Shown: positions 47,610 through 56,887, counted from the stretch's first letter. The stretch: DNA of 64,000 nucleotides from Alteromonas sp. KUL106 (GCF_009811415.1 NZ_BLIG01000025.1:145924-209923); one strand, 5' to 3'. Translations and numbers: made by a program. The notes: generated by a model from the sequence alone, not told the origin.

Positions 47610-49067
47610 ATGTTAAAACGTCAATTTTTACTCAAGAAAACGCAACTAGCGTTCAGTGTAGCTTTAATGAGCGGAGCAGTTCTATCTGGCTGTGCTATGC
47701 AAACGAGTAAAGTAGGTCCTACAGCCTCTGAAAACACTCAGTTTGTAGAGTACTTTGCAGACAACGCAGTAGGTAACCCTCTCGCAATTGTTCAGCATCC
47801 AGCGGCCATACACCAAAACGGTATTACCTATGTGTCTTATCAAGGACCTAAAGAAGATCCGTTTGTTGCCACATATGATCACAGAACCAAAGAGTGGAAA
47901 GGCCCCTTCAAAGCGGGGACCAGCGAGTTAGGTCGGCGCGATGGTGGCAAGAAGTTCGATAACCATGGTAAACCAACCATGCTTATTGATAACGAAGGCT
48001 ATATCCACATTTTTTATGGTGGCCATGGCGGCCATAAATCAGACGGTCACAATTCTCTGGGTAATACTCATGTTGGTGCAAACAAACATGCGGTTTCGAA
48101 ACGTCCTTACGACATTACTGAATGGGAAGACTTAGATAATATCACGCCTTTCGGTACTTATAACCAAGTAGTCAAAATGGACAATGGCGATATTTATCTG
48201 TTTTTCCGTCATGGAGCTCACCGTAGTGATTGGGTGTATCAGAAGTCTGTTGACAACGGGCGAACTTTCTCTGCGCCTGTGTCATTTCTTAAGCACAAAC
48301 GTCGCACAGACTTAAAGGCTGTGGATAGCTGGTACGCATGGGTCGGAAAAGGGGAAGGAGATAACCTAATCGTTTCCTACGATTATCATATTTGCTGGGA
48401 TAGTGATGCTGGTAGGGATGATAGAGGGCATACCCCAGAGCGTCACGACCTTTACTTCATGAAGTTCAACACGCAGACAAATGAATGGAGCAATGTGAAA
48501 GGCGAGGCTTTGTCTCTGCCGGTTACCAAGGAAATGGCTGATGAGAAAACGTTAGCAATGAAAACGGGCGAGCTTTGGACATTTAATGGTACTTCACACC
48601 TCGATAGTAAAGGTAACCCTCATATAGCTATTAACGCTGGCGTGGATATAGGCCAGAAGGCTGGTGGGCCTAAACAAACTAGACATGTTTGGTGGGACGG
48701 TAAGCAGTGGTTAGGCGGCGAAAAAATCATCGATGGATATGAAGGTGTATCTCGTGGTGACTTTCTAGTCAACGGCCCTGAAGATATTCGCTACCTCGTT
48801 GCTTACGAAAAGGACGGGGACGCGGTTTTGTCGTGGTGGAACAGCAATAATAACGGAAATTCATTCTCAGAATCATCAACTGTGCTACGAAAAGAAAATG
48901 CTAGTTTCGCTATCACAACACTAATCGAGAACGCGCATCCAGAGGCACAAATGCTAGTGGCTGAAAAAGAGAGTGATGAAAACATAAAAATTTATCTGGT
49001 CGGTGAAGATGGTCCGGTACCGCGATCTTTGAGCAGCCTCAATGCTTCAAAAAAAATGGATATGTAA
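47610..49067 (+). CDS. PL25 ulvan lyase, lipoprotein
   Basis: 485 aa. The lipobox LSGC places Cys28 at the lipid site. The propeller carries His119 (FDNHGKP), His139 (YGGHGGH), Tyr184 (FGTYNQ) and Arg200 (YLFFRHG). The spacings 20, 45 and 16 equal those I recall for the PL25 enzyme PLSV_3936 (His123, His143, Tyr188, Arg204), so the family call is strong. The enzyme cleaves ulvan between sulfated rhamnose and glucuronate or iduronate, leaving unsaturated ends for GH105/GH88. The ATG at 47610 has ACGGGGATA upstream; in-frame codons earlier lie inside the sulfatase gene. GH105 follows after 68 bp. Confidence 0.93.
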   Translation: MLKRQFLLKKTQLAFSVALMSGAVLSGCAMQTSKVGPTASENTQFVEYFADNAVGNPLAIVQHPAAIHQNGITYVSYQGPKEDPFVATYDHRTKEWKGPFKAGTSELGRRDGGKKFDNHGKPTMLIDNEGYIHIFYGGHGGHKSDGHNSLGNTHVGANKHAVSKRPYDITEWEDLDNITPFGTYNQVVKMDNGDIYLFFRHGAHRSDWVYQKSVDNGRTFSAPVSFLKHKRRTDLKAVDSWYAWVGKGEGDNLIVSYDYHICWDSDAGRDDRGHTPERHDLYFMKFNTQTNEWSNVKGEALSLPVTKEMADEKTLAMKTGELWTFNGTSHLDSKGNPHIAINAGVDIGQKAGGPKQTRHVWWDGKQWLGGEKIIDGYEGVSRGDFLVNGPEDIRYLVAYEKDGDAVLSWWNSNNNGNSFSESSTVLRKENASFAITTLIENAHPEAQMLVAEKESDENIKIYLVGEDGPVPRSLSSLNASKKMDM

Positions 49068-49135
49068 ACCCCCATAGATGTTAATTGCTCCTGGGTTTTA
49101 GGAAGCAGACTGCAAAAAATTAATTGAGAGTAACG

Positions 49136-50377
49136 ATGAATCACACAAAATTAAAATTTTCAGCCATTGCGGTGAGTTTAGCTATAGGATTAAGTGCATG
49201 CTCCGGTGAGTCAACAGAGCAAAAGACAAAAAACGTAGAAGTTGAATCTGTGAAACAAATGGAATCAGCGCAGGTTGAGGCCGAGCAGGACATTCAATCT
49301 GAAGCGTTGCGTATAGGAAAAAATGCAGCGAACTGGCAAATAGCTCAGTTTGGCAACTTGGACTATATACCTGAGTCGCATCGCGCTAAATCTGAAAATG
49401 CAAAGTTTTGGATTCAAGCTGCATTTTACATTGGTTTGACCCGCTGGATTGATGCTACTGATGACGAGAAGTTAAAGAATTTTGTAAAAGAAGTCGCTGA
49501 AAGAGAGAGCTACGAATTAATTCTTGAGCGTCCTTATCATGCAGATGACCACGCGATTGCTCAAACTTATCTTTGGCTCGCTGAGCGTGAAGGTATTGAA
49601 AAAGCATATGGGCCTACCAAAGAAGTGTTCGACATGATTTTGAGTAAGCCCCCTGAAGTCGGATTAGAAATGGGGGATAGTGAGTCGAGTACAGGTAAAT
49701 ATCATTTGGAAGGGAACTGCCAACTAAGATGGTGTTGGGCCGATGCGTTATTTATGGCACCTCGTGCATGGGCCCAAATGACGAAAGTTACCGGCGACCC
49801 AAAATATCTTGAGTACGGTGACAATGAATTTTGGGCAGCGGCAGACTACCTTTTCTCTGATGAGTACGGCTTGTTTTATAGAGACAGCCGCTATTTTGAT
49901 GCGAAGAGCGATAACGGAGAGCCAGTCTTTTGGGGGCGGGGCAATGGTTGGGTTTTTGCTGCTATTCCGATGATTATCGAAGAGTTGCCGCAAGGACACC
50001 CCTCCAAAGAACGTTATATCGAGCTTTATAAAAAGAATGCGGAAGGATTGATGGCGCTTCAGAAAGAAGACGGCTACTGGCCAGCCTCTTTAATGGACCC
50101 AGATAAGGTAAAAACACCAGAAGTGAGTGGTACAGGATTTATTACTTTCGGCCTTGCGTGGGGCGTTAACAACGGTATTTTGACTGACCAACGTTCAAAA
50201 GAGATTGTAGAAAAAGGTTGGGAAGCAATTACGAAAGCGGTTTCTGACGATGGCCGCGTTCATTGGGTTCAGCACGTTGGAAAGAGTCCTGACCCTGTAA
50301 AAGAGTCTGACTCGCAGCTATACGGCACTGGTGCTGTGCTGTTAGCAGCGTCAGAAATGTTGAAATGGAATAAATAG
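49136..50377 (+). CDS. GH105 unsaturated uronyl hydrolase, lipoprotein
   Basis: 413 aa. Lipobox LSAC, then an (alpha/alpha)6 barrel with RPYHADDHAIAQTYL (candidate catalytic Asp), RWCWADALFMAP, GLFYRDSRYFD, FWGRGNGWVFAA and SGTGFITFGLAWGVN, all characteristic of GH105. The family removes unsaturated glucuronyl or galacturonyl residues from lyase products; here the substrate would be unsaturated glucuronyl-rhamnose-3-sulfate or its desulfated form, complementing GH88. The start at 49136 has GAGAG six bases upstream. The gene is last in the operon, with a strong terminator behind it. Confidence 0.92.
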   Translation: MNHTKLKFSAIAVSLAIGLSACSGESTEQKTKNVEVESVKQMESAQVEAEQDIQSEALRIGKNAANWQIAQFGNLDYIPESHRAKSENAKFWIQAAFYIGLTRWIDATDDEKLKNFVKEVAERESYELILERPYHADDHAIAQTYLWLAEREGIEKAYGPTKEVFDMILSKPPEVGLEMGDSESSTGKYHLEGNCQLRWCWADALFMAPRAWAQMTKVTGDPKYLEYGDNEFWAAADYLFSDEYGLFYRDSRYFDAKSDNGEPVFWGRGNGWVFAAIPMIIEELPQGHPSKERYIELYKKNAEGLMALQKEDGYWPASLMDPDKVKTPEVSGTGFITFGLAWGVNNGILTDQRSKEIVEKGWEAITKAVSDDGRVHWVQHVGKSPDPVKESDSQLYGTGAVLLAASEMLKWNK

Positions 50378-50392
50378 AAACGTTTGTACTTC

Positions 50393-50430
50393 AGCCCCTA
50401 GTTTTACGCGCGTTGGCTAGGGGCTTTTTT
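50393..50430 (+). terminator. Rho-independent terminator after GH105
   Basis: AGCCCCTAG, 15-base loop, CTAGGGGCT and a run of six T. It is a perfect 9-bp stem 15 bp after the stop codon and closes the BNR_4-sulfatase-PL25-GH105 unit. Confidence 0.9.
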
Positions 50431-50601
50431 GTATCTGCAATTCTCAATTTTGAGATCTCACCTTTCAAAATGTAATAGAGGAAGGAAGAAATCTATTTGA
50501 AACAGAGGTTTTTCTGGCACTCGATATACTCAATGAATGATTTATTGAAAGGTTAAATAAAAAGCGCAGTGCTAACTAATATACAAATAAAGGAATCTGA
50601 A

Positions 50602-52020
50602 ATGCTCTCATACGAAAGTAAAATAAAACAAAATCTGTTGCGTTTGACAAGCTGTGCGATTGTCTTATTTTCTCTAGCAAGCTGTGCCAACCAAACTAAA
50701 CAAAATGTGATAACTAATGCCGCCGAGCAGCCAGCACCACCAAATATTCTGTTGATACTATCTGATGACCACGCATGGAATGATTATAGTTTCATGGGCC
50801 ATAAGATCGTTAATACACCAAGCTTGGATAATTTAGCAAAAGAAGGGGTAACGTTTAGTAAAGGCTATGTTCCCACATCCCTTTGTAGACCTTCTCTAGC
50901 TACAATTGCAACAGGTCTTTACGCTAGTCAACACGGAATTACTGGAAACGACCCATCCAGAGAAACTCCAGGAGGAAAACAAGGAGAGCAATATAAACAG
51001 CTTCGCTCGCAAATTATCGCAAAGATTGATGAAGTTAAAACCTTACCAGAATTATTAAAAGAAAAAGGCTACGTATCTCTACAGACCGGAAAGTGGTGGG
51101 AAGGCAGTTACGAACGAGGCGGTTTTGATGAAGGTATGACAAAAGGATTTCCGAATCCAGGTGGTCGACATGGTGATGAAGGCTTGAAGATAGGTCGTGA
51201 GGGAGTGGATACTATTACTCGCTTTATCGATAAGACTCATGAGGTAAATAAACCGTTTTTTGTATGGTATGCGCCCTTTATGCCTCACTCGCCCCACACG
51301 CCTCCTGAACGCATATTGTCAAAGTACGAAAAGTATAATTTGCCAGAATCTATCGCTAAATATTACGCAATGATCGAATGGTTTGATGAAACGAATGGAC
51401 AATTATTTAGCCATCTTGAAAAACGTGGTTTGAAAGATAATACACTGATTGTTTATGTTTCTGACAACGGGTGGATTACTAATCCAAAACAGACCGATAG
51501 ATTTTTGCCAAAGTCGAAACAAAGCCCAAATGAAAGTGGCGTTCGTACCCCTATTATTTACTCATTACCGAATAAGTTTAAATCTACGTTTAGGCAGGAA
51601 AGGGTGAGCAGTATTGATATTGTTCCTACTATTTTAGGTGCTGCAGGTATAAACGTCCCTAGTGAACTGCCAGGCATTAATTTGTACGATGCTCTAGTTA
51701 CGGGTAGCGATATCGAGAGAGAGTCAATATTTGGTGAGGGTTTTGCGCATGATATGGATGACCTAAACGACGTTGAGTCTACATTGCTTTACCGCTGGGT
51801 CATTAAAGACGATTGGAAATTGATTGTTAGCTATGACGGTAAAAACGCTAGTTATCAGAAATATCATGACGAGTTCTTAGTTGCTCCAAGACTTTATAAT
51901 CTCGCTAATGACGAATTTGAAGAGGAAAATTTAGCCTCCCAATATCCTGACAAGGTTGATGAGCTGCTAAAAGAAATCGAGGATTGGTATGTGCTAGAGG
52001 ACCGCAAGATAATTCAATAA
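50602..52020 (+). CDS. S1 sulfatase with CRPSL active-site variant, lipoprotein
   Basis: 472 aa. Lipobox LASC (Cys28), metal motif NILLILSDDHAWN (48-60), and the modification motif CRPSL (95-99): Cys95, Pro97 and Ser98 are kept, but the usual Arg99 is Leu. I recall this variant in some bacterial S1 groups, so the protein is probably active. WWEGSYERGGFDEG and YVSDNGWITNP support the fold. It lies after the terminator of the previous operon and has its own promoter space of about 170 bp. ATG at 50602 (AAGGA upstream) is preferred over a GTG at 50569. Ulvan oligosaccharides are the inferred substrate. Confidence 0.87.
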   Translation: MLSYESKIKQNLLRLTSCAIVLFSLASCANQTKQNVITNAAEQPAPPNILLILSDDHAWNDYSFMGHKIVNTPSLDNLAKEGVTFSKGYVPTSLCRPSLATIATGLYASQHGITGNDPSRETPGGKQGEQYKQLRSQIIAKIDEVKTLPELLKEKGYVSLQTGKWWEGSYERGGFDEGMTKGFPNPGGRHGDEGLKIGREGVDTITRFIDKTHEVNKPFFVWYAPFMPHSPHTPPERILSKYEKYNLPESIAKYYAMIEWFDETNGQLFSHLEKRGLKDNTLIVYVSDNGWITNPKQTDRFLPKSKQSPNESGVRTPIIYSLPNKFKSTFRQERVSSIDIVPTILGAAGINVPSELPGINLYDALVTGSDIERESIFGEGFAHDMDDLNDVESTLLYRWVIKDDWKLIVSYDGKNASYQKYHDEFLVAPRLYNLANDEFEEENLASQYPDKVDELLKEIEDWYVLEDRKIIQ

Positions 52021-52041
52021 CATCTTCAACAGAATCCATGT

Positions 52042-52075
52042 AGCTTGTGGCTAGTTACCGCAAGCTTCTTTAATT
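52042..52075. terminator. Terminator between convergent sulfatase and ygjV-like genes
   Basis: AGCTTGTGG, loop CTAGTTA, CCGCAAGCT (9 pairs, one G-U), followed by TCTTTAATT on the plus strand. It overlaps the stop end of the leftward gene and may serve both directions. Confidence 0.65.
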
Positions 52076-52573
52076 CCTTCCGATATCATCGTTGCGCAAT
52101 CGGTATATGGTAATGATATTGGTCACTATTACACTCACTTCAAGCAATATTCCTCCAACAGAGCCTAAATAGATGTTGTTGGTGAGCCAAAAAGCGGCGC
52201 CACAAATAAAAAGTTTTCTCATTCTTATGCCAGAAGCATAGAAGATAGCGTATGTACCAAAGCACGCCCCAAATATCGGGCAAATGTCTATAAGCTGGTT
52301 GACGTTAAATGCGCCCCAAACAATATTTATCGTAATAAATACAATACCTATATATTTGTAATTCGTTTTGAGCGATATGATCGTACGAAAAAAGTTAAGA
52401 AGGTTAGCGATAGTTCCGGTTACTGATCCTAAGAAGAAAAAGTGAGCTGTTTGGAATGAGAACATCACAATTAGACTTATCTTAAGTTTTATATCACTTT
52501 TTTGCGTAAAAGAATAAAGCGCCACCAAAAAAGCGAGCACACCAAAAAGCTGACCAAGGGAAGAATAAGACAT
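52070..52573 (-). CDS. YgjV-family inner membrane protein
   Basis: 167 aa with about five to six hydrophobic segments (LFGVLAFLVALYSF, ISLIVMFSFQTAHFFFLG, YIGIVFITINIVWGAF, FGACFGTYAIFY, EVSVIVTNIITIY), matching the YgjV family of small integral membrane proteins of unknown function. It lies downstream of pntB but is separated from it by a clear terminator, and converges with the CRPSL sulfatase. A part in the ulvan pathway cannot be inferred. Confidence 0.75.
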   Translation of the reverse strand: MSYSSLGQLFGVLAFLVALYSFTQKSDIKLKISLIVMFSFQTAHFFFLGSVTGTIANLLNFFRTIISLKTNYKYIGIVFITINIVWGAFNVNQLIDICPIFGACFGTYAIFYASGIRMRKLFICGAAFWLTNNIYLGSVGGILLEVSVIVTNIITIYRLRNDDIGRN

Positions 52574-52598
52574 GCTTGTGATGCACCCACAGAGAAGT

Positions 52599-52629
52599 TA
52601 AAAAAGCTCGTGAATATCAAACACGAGCC
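52599..52629 (-). terminator. Rho-independent terminator of the pnt operon
   Basis: On the minus strand GGCTCGTG, a 9-base loop and CACGAGC are followed by TTTTTT. It begins about 18 bp after the pntB stop codon. Confidence 0.85.
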
Positions 52630-52646
52630 TGGAGACACTGAAGTAA

Positions 52647-54029
52647 TTAATCGCCAAATTCGCGAATTAGGCTGTTAATTGTTTCTTTAGCATCGCCAAG
52701 AATCATCCGTGTGTTATCTTTAAAAAACAACGGATTGTCGACACCAGCAAAGCCGGCGTTAGCTGAACGCTTTAGCACAAATACAGTTTTCGCACGGTAA
52801 GCTTCAATAACAGGCATGCCGTAAATGGGGCTTCCCTTCATCTCTTTTGCAGCCGGATTGACAACATCGTTAGCGCCAATAACGATAACTACGTCATAAT
52901 TTTCCATTCGAGGATTAACCTCATCCATTTCGTAAAGCTGATCGTAGGGAACATCAGCCTCCGCTAATAGCACATTCATGTGACCTGGCATACGCCCCGC
53001 TACCGCGTGAATGGCATAGTCTACAGTACATCCATTTTCTTCCAGAAGAGTATGAAGTTCTCTAACAGCGTGTTGCGCTTGAGCTACGGCCATTCCATAG
53101 CCTGGCACTACCAATACGGCTTGCGCAGCCTCAAGAACATAAAATGCATCTTGTGGAGAAAGAACTTTTATTTCGCCAGTAATAACCTCGCCTTGTTCGA
53201 TAGGTTTGGCAAAACCGGATAATAAAACATTCATCAGCGACCTATTCATCGCTTTACACATTATATTCGTGAGTATTAATCCTGAGGCGCCAACCAACAG
53301 ACCGGTTACGATCAAGATGGTATTACCCACCGCGAGGCCTGCTGCTGAAGCGGCAATACCCGAATAGCTGTTTAGTAACGCGATTACTACAGGCATATCT
53401 GCGCCACCTATAGAGATAGTCGCCCATAACCCAAAGCTAAGCCCTAATGCAATAATGCAATATAACCAAATTTCATTAGTAGGCTGTGCAACAAAGAGAT
53501 ACCCCAGTGCAACCATAGCGACCAAATGAAAAATACTTAACTCCCTCAGCCCAGTGAAAATAAACGCCTTTGAAGAGAGTTTGCCGGAAAGCTTTCCCCA
53601 AGCAACTATTGAACCTGAAAACGTAATCCCGCCAATTAACAGCGTTAAAAGTACAGTAATGAAAACAAAAGCTTGATTATAAGTAGATGAACTCATGTCC
53701 ATGCCACTCACTGTCGCCCATCCTAATAGCAACGAAGCTGCACCACCAAAACCATTAAAAAGGGAGACCATTTCCGGCATTTGTGTCATCTGTACACTAC
53801 GCGCTTTCCATGCACCATATAGACCGCCAATTAGAATGCCAATGAAAATGTAGTGGTAGCTGATAATTTGTTGGTCGAGCAAAGTAACCACTACAGCGAC
53901 AAACATACCTACCGCTGACACAGAATTTCCCTTACGTGCAGTCGATGGGTGGCTAAGTAGTTTAAGACCAAAGATAAAAAGCCCTGCTGCTAGCACGTAG
54001 GCAAGGTTTATTAGTGTTTCGATTGTCAT
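52647..54029 (-). CDS. pntB: NAD(P) transhydrogenase subunit beta
   Basis: 460 aa. It forms the membrane part together with PntAB (about nine hydrophobic segments over residues 1-250) and the NADP(H)-binding domain III at the C-terminus, with the hallmark VVPGYGMAVAQAQ and GANDVVNPAA. The enzyme couples proton flow to hydride transfer between NADH and NADP. ATG at 54029 is chosen; the open frame runs upstream into pntAB, but the family starts at MTIETLINLAYV. It lies 13 bp after pntAB and ends with a terminator. Confidence 0.95.
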   Translation of the reverse strand: MTIETLINLAYVLAAGLFIFGLKLLSHPSTARKGNSVSAVGMFVAVVVTLLDQQIISYHYIFIGILIGGLYGAWKARSVQMTQMPEMVSLFNGFGGAASLLLGWATVSGMDMSSSTYNQAFVFITVLLTLLIGGITFSGSIVAWGKLSGKLSSKAFIFTGLRELSIFHLVAMVALGYLFVAQPTNEIWLYCIIALGLSFGLWATISIGGADMPVVIALLNSYSGIAASAAGLAVGNTILIVTGLLVGASGLILTNIMCKAMNRSLMNVLLSGFAKPIEQGEVITGEIKVLSPQDAFYVLEAAQAVLVVPGYGMAVAQAQHAVRELHTLLEENGCTVDYAIHAVAGRMPGHMNVLLAEADVPYDQLYEMDEVNPRMENYDVVIVIGANDVVNPAAKEMKGSPIYGMPVIEAYRAKTVFVLKRSANAGFAGVDNPLFFKDNTRMILGDAKETINSLIREFGD

Positions 54030-54042
54030 GTTTAGCGCTCTC

Positions 54043-54327
54043 TTAGTTACTATCTTTCTTTTTAAACATGCCAAGCATGCGATCGGTGACAAGATAACCG
54101 CCCACAACGTTGATACTTGCTAACGTTACGGCTGCAGTACCCAAAATTGTTGTCAAAGTACTATTATCAGAACCAGATGAGACCAAAGCACCTACCAGGG
54201 TAATACCTGAAATAGCATTTGAACCAGACATCAAAGGAGTGTGTAACGTGGCAGGAACTTTACGAATAAGTTCAAACCCGAGAAATGCGGCGAGTAATAC
54301 AATAAATAGTAAATAAATAGTTTCCAT
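54043..54327 (-). CDS. pntAB: NAD(P) transhydrogenase subunit alpha, membrane part
   Basis: 94 aa with three to four hydrophobic helices (IYLLFIVLLAAFLGFEL, AISGITLVGALVSS, LTTILGTAAVTLASINVVGGYLV split by turns). It corresponds to the C-terminal membrane part that is fused to PntA in E. coli but is a separate protein in Rhodospirillum-type operons. It lies two bases after pntAA and 13 before pntB, so the three are a single transcript. Confidence 0.93.
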   Translation of the reverse strand: METIYLLFIVLLAAFLGFELIRKVPATLHTPLMSGSNAISGITLVGALVSSGSDNSTLTTILGTAAVTLASINVVGGYLVTDRMLGMFKKKDSN

Positions 54328-54329
54328 TT

Positions 54330-55487
54330 TCAGGCTCCTTTGTACGCGGTTAACAACATGTCATTTCGAACTAGTCCATCATGCGTAATGACGGCTGCAT
54401 CAAGGATGTCATCTTCAAACGATAATTCGAATTTGATAGGTTCGTTCTTTGCAAACTCATCCAGCAAGTTGTAAATGTTGTTCGCGTACATATCAGTCGC
54501 AGCCTTCGATACACCTTCACTCCAGAAGCCGTCTCCAATAATCGTCACGTCGTTCAATACAATGGTCTTTCCTGGTTCAGAGCCCTCCACGTTTCCGCCA
54601 GAGACTGCAGCCATATCAACTACCACACTACCAGGTTTCATAGATGCTAATGTGTCTTTAGATATCAACACAGGCGGCTTGCGACCGAATAACTGCGCGG
54701 TAGTAATAACGATGTCTGAACTTGTTATTGCTTCTTTTTGAGCTTGTGCGAGCAATGCTTTTTGCTCGTCAGAGAGTTCTTTAGCGTAACCGTCTTTTGT
54801 TTGGCCCGTTTCACCTATATCAACGTTCAAAAATTTACCGCCTAACGATTCTACTTGTTCGGCAACAATTGGGCGCGTGTCATACGCTAACACATTTGCC
54901 CCCAGACGCTTTGCGGTAGCAATAGCCTGCAGACCGGCAACGCCTGCGCCAATGATGAACACTTTAGCCGGCTTAATTGTTCCTGAAGGCGTCATCATCA
55001 TTGGTAGTATTGAAGGTAGTGAGTTTGCGGCCTTCATCACCATTGCATATCCGGCTAAACTCGCTTGCGAGCTTAATGCGTCCATTTTTTGCGCTCTGGA
55101 GGTTCTTGGGATCATTTCAACGGAAAGTGCGGTCAAATTAGCATTTGCTAATTTAGTCACTAACGCTTCGTTAAAGAATGGATCTAAGTGTCCGATGACG
55201 ACTGTACCAGCAGACAGTTTCTCAATGACTGACTCTCTCGGTGCATTGACACAAGCGAGTATGTTTACTTGCTCGGCTATTTCTGCAATATCGGCAACAA
55301 CGTTAGCACCAGCTTTTGCGAAGTCTTCATCTGTATAATGTGAAAGTAGACCTGCACCTTCTTCGATATAGACTTCTATACCTTTTCTGACAAGCTTGGC
55401 AATAGTTTGTGAGGAAACCGCGCAGCGCTTATCCACATGCCCGTGGGGCCTCTGCTCTAAGGCTTCATTTAAAATTAGGATTTTCAA
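54330..55487 (-). CDS. pntAA: NAD(P) transhydrogenase subunit alpha, NAD-binding part
   Basis: 385 aa cytoplasmic domain I. It is related to alanine dehydrogenase: KLVRKGIEVYIEEGAG, GHLDPF, the NAD fold VFIIGAGVAGLQAIATAKRL, then YDTRP and VVDMAAVSGGNVEGS. It binds NAD(H) and passes hydride to PntB. The three-gene split (pntAA-pntAB-pntB) is a recognised arrangement. It is the first gene of the operon; the 173 bp upstream separate it from rhaM. Its presence inside a glycan locus may reflect NADPH demand during growth on rhamnose and uronates, or simple chance. Confidence 0.95.
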   Translation of the reverse strand: MKILILNEALEQRPHGHVDKRCAVSSQTIAKLVRKGIEVYIEEGAGLLSHYTDEDFAKAGANVVADIAEIAEQVNILACVNAPRESVIEKLSAGTVVIGHLDPFFNEALVTKLANANLTALSVEMIPRTSRAQKMDALSSQASLAGYAMVMKAANSLPSILPMMMTPSGTIKPAKVFIIGAGVAGLQAIATAKRLGANVLAYDTRPIVAEQVESLGGKFLNVDIGETGQTKDGYAKELSDEQKALLAQAQKEAITSSDIVITTAQLFGRKPPVLISKDTLASMKPGSVVVDMAAVSGGNVEGSEPGKTIVLNDVTIIGDGFWSEGVSKAATDMYANNIYNLLDEFAKNEPIKFELSFEDDILDAAVITHDGLVRNDMLLTAYKGA

Positions 55488-55660
55488 CTAACTCTCCTTT
55501 TCAAAGCTATAGGAGAATGAGATAACTCATTCAGTAAACTTCTCTGTCGTTAACTGATATGTTTTAAAAAAGCCCGTTCCCTTTCGCATATTAAGTATGT
55601 TGCTGGTGTTTTAGTGTTGTTAGATTTACACCGGCAGCGTTTAGGTAGGTTTAAAAGGTT

Positions 55661-55975
55661 TTACTCTAGGTGGAAAACCTTTCTTAGATCTGTAGCAATA
55701 GGTTGGTTATCTTCGTGTGTGTCCATTATATCTGCCATATGCTTCCACCACATCTTAACTACGGGGTTGTTTGGCAGCGAATCCATGGTGTGATTGTCTT
55801 CGCGTTTTAACACTGCAAACAGCTTATTTGAGCTTTCTTCATAAAAAATGCTGTAGTCTGATACACCTGCATTTTTTAGCTCTTCTACCAGCTCAGGCCA
55901 TATTTCGTCATGTCGCTTTTTATACTCTTGTTCATATCCAGGTTTTAGCGTCATTACAAAGGCGACTTTTTCCAT
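55661..55975 (-). CDS. rhaM: L-rhamnose mutarotase
   Basis: 104 aa, the normal family length. FVMTLKPGYEQEYKKRHDEI holds the candidate catalytic His22, and YSIFYEES, LFAVLKRED, WWKHMADIMDTH and VFHLE complete the family pattern. It interconverts alpha and beta anomers of L-rhamnose, supplying the form used by rhamnose isomerase or dehydrogenase. This supports a rhamnose-rich substrate such as ulvan. It follows the DUF4861 gene with three bases between them, so the two are co-transcribed. No rhamnose isomerase, kinase or aldolase gene is in the window. Confidence 0.95.
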   Translation of the reverse strand: MEKVAFVMTLKPGYEQEYKKRHDEIWPELVEELKNAGVSDYSIFYEESSNKLFAVLKREDNHTMDSLPNNPVVKMWWKHMADIMDTHEDNQPIATDLRKVFHLE

Positions 55976-55978
55976 CTA

Positions 55979-56887
55979 TTAGTCCTCTAAGCTATTTAAG
56001 TACTTTTTCCATTGGTCCACAGTGGTAATCTCTCTATCACCTTCCCAAGCGAAACCTGCTTGATAGTTCAGCTCACCTTCTGCTGATGATTGAGTTATTA
56101 GCCAAATGTGGCTCTCGTCTTTCTTTTCAGAAGGCGTATGAATGATATTACCAACTTTATCTGGTGCTATAACTGCCGCTGTACCCAATCCTTGATTATC
56201 AATCTCCTCCCAAGCCGCTATCCATCCTTTTTGTTGATTTTTATATACAGCAGCTTTTTCATCATGCGTAGCTATACCTATGGCGATAGGAATTGACGCT
56301 GGCGTTCCATTTAAGTAGAAAGTTGAATGGACGTTGTACATTCGTGAACCGAGGGCAAGCGAGACCTTCTTAACTTCTTCAACCATTCCAATTGGTGTTT
56401 CGAATTTATAGAAGAGGGTGAATTTAACTTCATCAGAATTGTTTTCGTGAATTTCATAATGAGTAAAGTTATGACCGTAGTACGGTGTTTCATTAATCCA
56501 TACTGCTGACCCTCCAACACCACGGCTAATGCCCGTATGATAAGGGTCATAACCTTCACCCCTGTCCTCATGATACGACTGACCGCTAAAATGCATGTCG
56601 TACCACTTATCAATAATTGAATAATCGACCTTCTTTAACCACGCGTCCACGCCACTAGCGTGACCAGCTAAAGGGGCGGCAGGGCCATAAACCCTAAAGG
56701 CAACCTTATCATTTTCCCATGCGAAATCGTCACGCCTTTCAGGTACAAATTTAGCGTATGCCTTAACTTGGTTTGATTCTGTGGGAGTGTCTATTTTCAC
56801 TGTATTTTGTACTTCAGACGAGCACGCTGTTATACCAGATAACCCAAGAACAACCGCCGCTAAATAGATTGGTTTATGTTTAAACAT
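55979..56887 (-). CDS. DUF4861 lipoprotein
   Basis: 302 aa with lipobox ITAC (Cys22). The body begins FVPERRDDFAWENDKVAFRVYGP, the typical DUF4861 opening, and continues with WYDMHFSGQSYHEDRGEGYDPYHTG and RGVGGSAVW, a galactose-mutarotase-like beta-sandwich appearance. Members occur in loci for uronate-containing glycans. The activity is not certain; a role in processing uronyl or rhamnosyl ends is an inference from the rhaM neighbour. It is the first gene of a two-gene operon divergent from the second TonB receptor. Confidence 0.8.
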   Translation of the reverse strand: MFKHKPIYLAAVVLGLSGITACSSEVQNTVKIDTPTESNQVKAYAKFVPERRDDFAWENDKVAFRVYGPAAPLAGHASGVDAWLKKVDYSIIDKWYDMHFSGQSYHEDRGEGYDPYHTGISRGVGGSAVWINETPYYGHNFTHYEIHENNSDEVKFTLFYKFETPIGMVEEVKKVSLALGSRMYNVHSTFYLNGTPASIPIAIGIATHDEKAAVYKNQQKGWIAAWEEIDNQGLGTAAVIAPDKVGNIIHTPSEKKDESHIWLITQSSAEGELNYQAGFAWEGDREITTVDQWKKYLNSLED

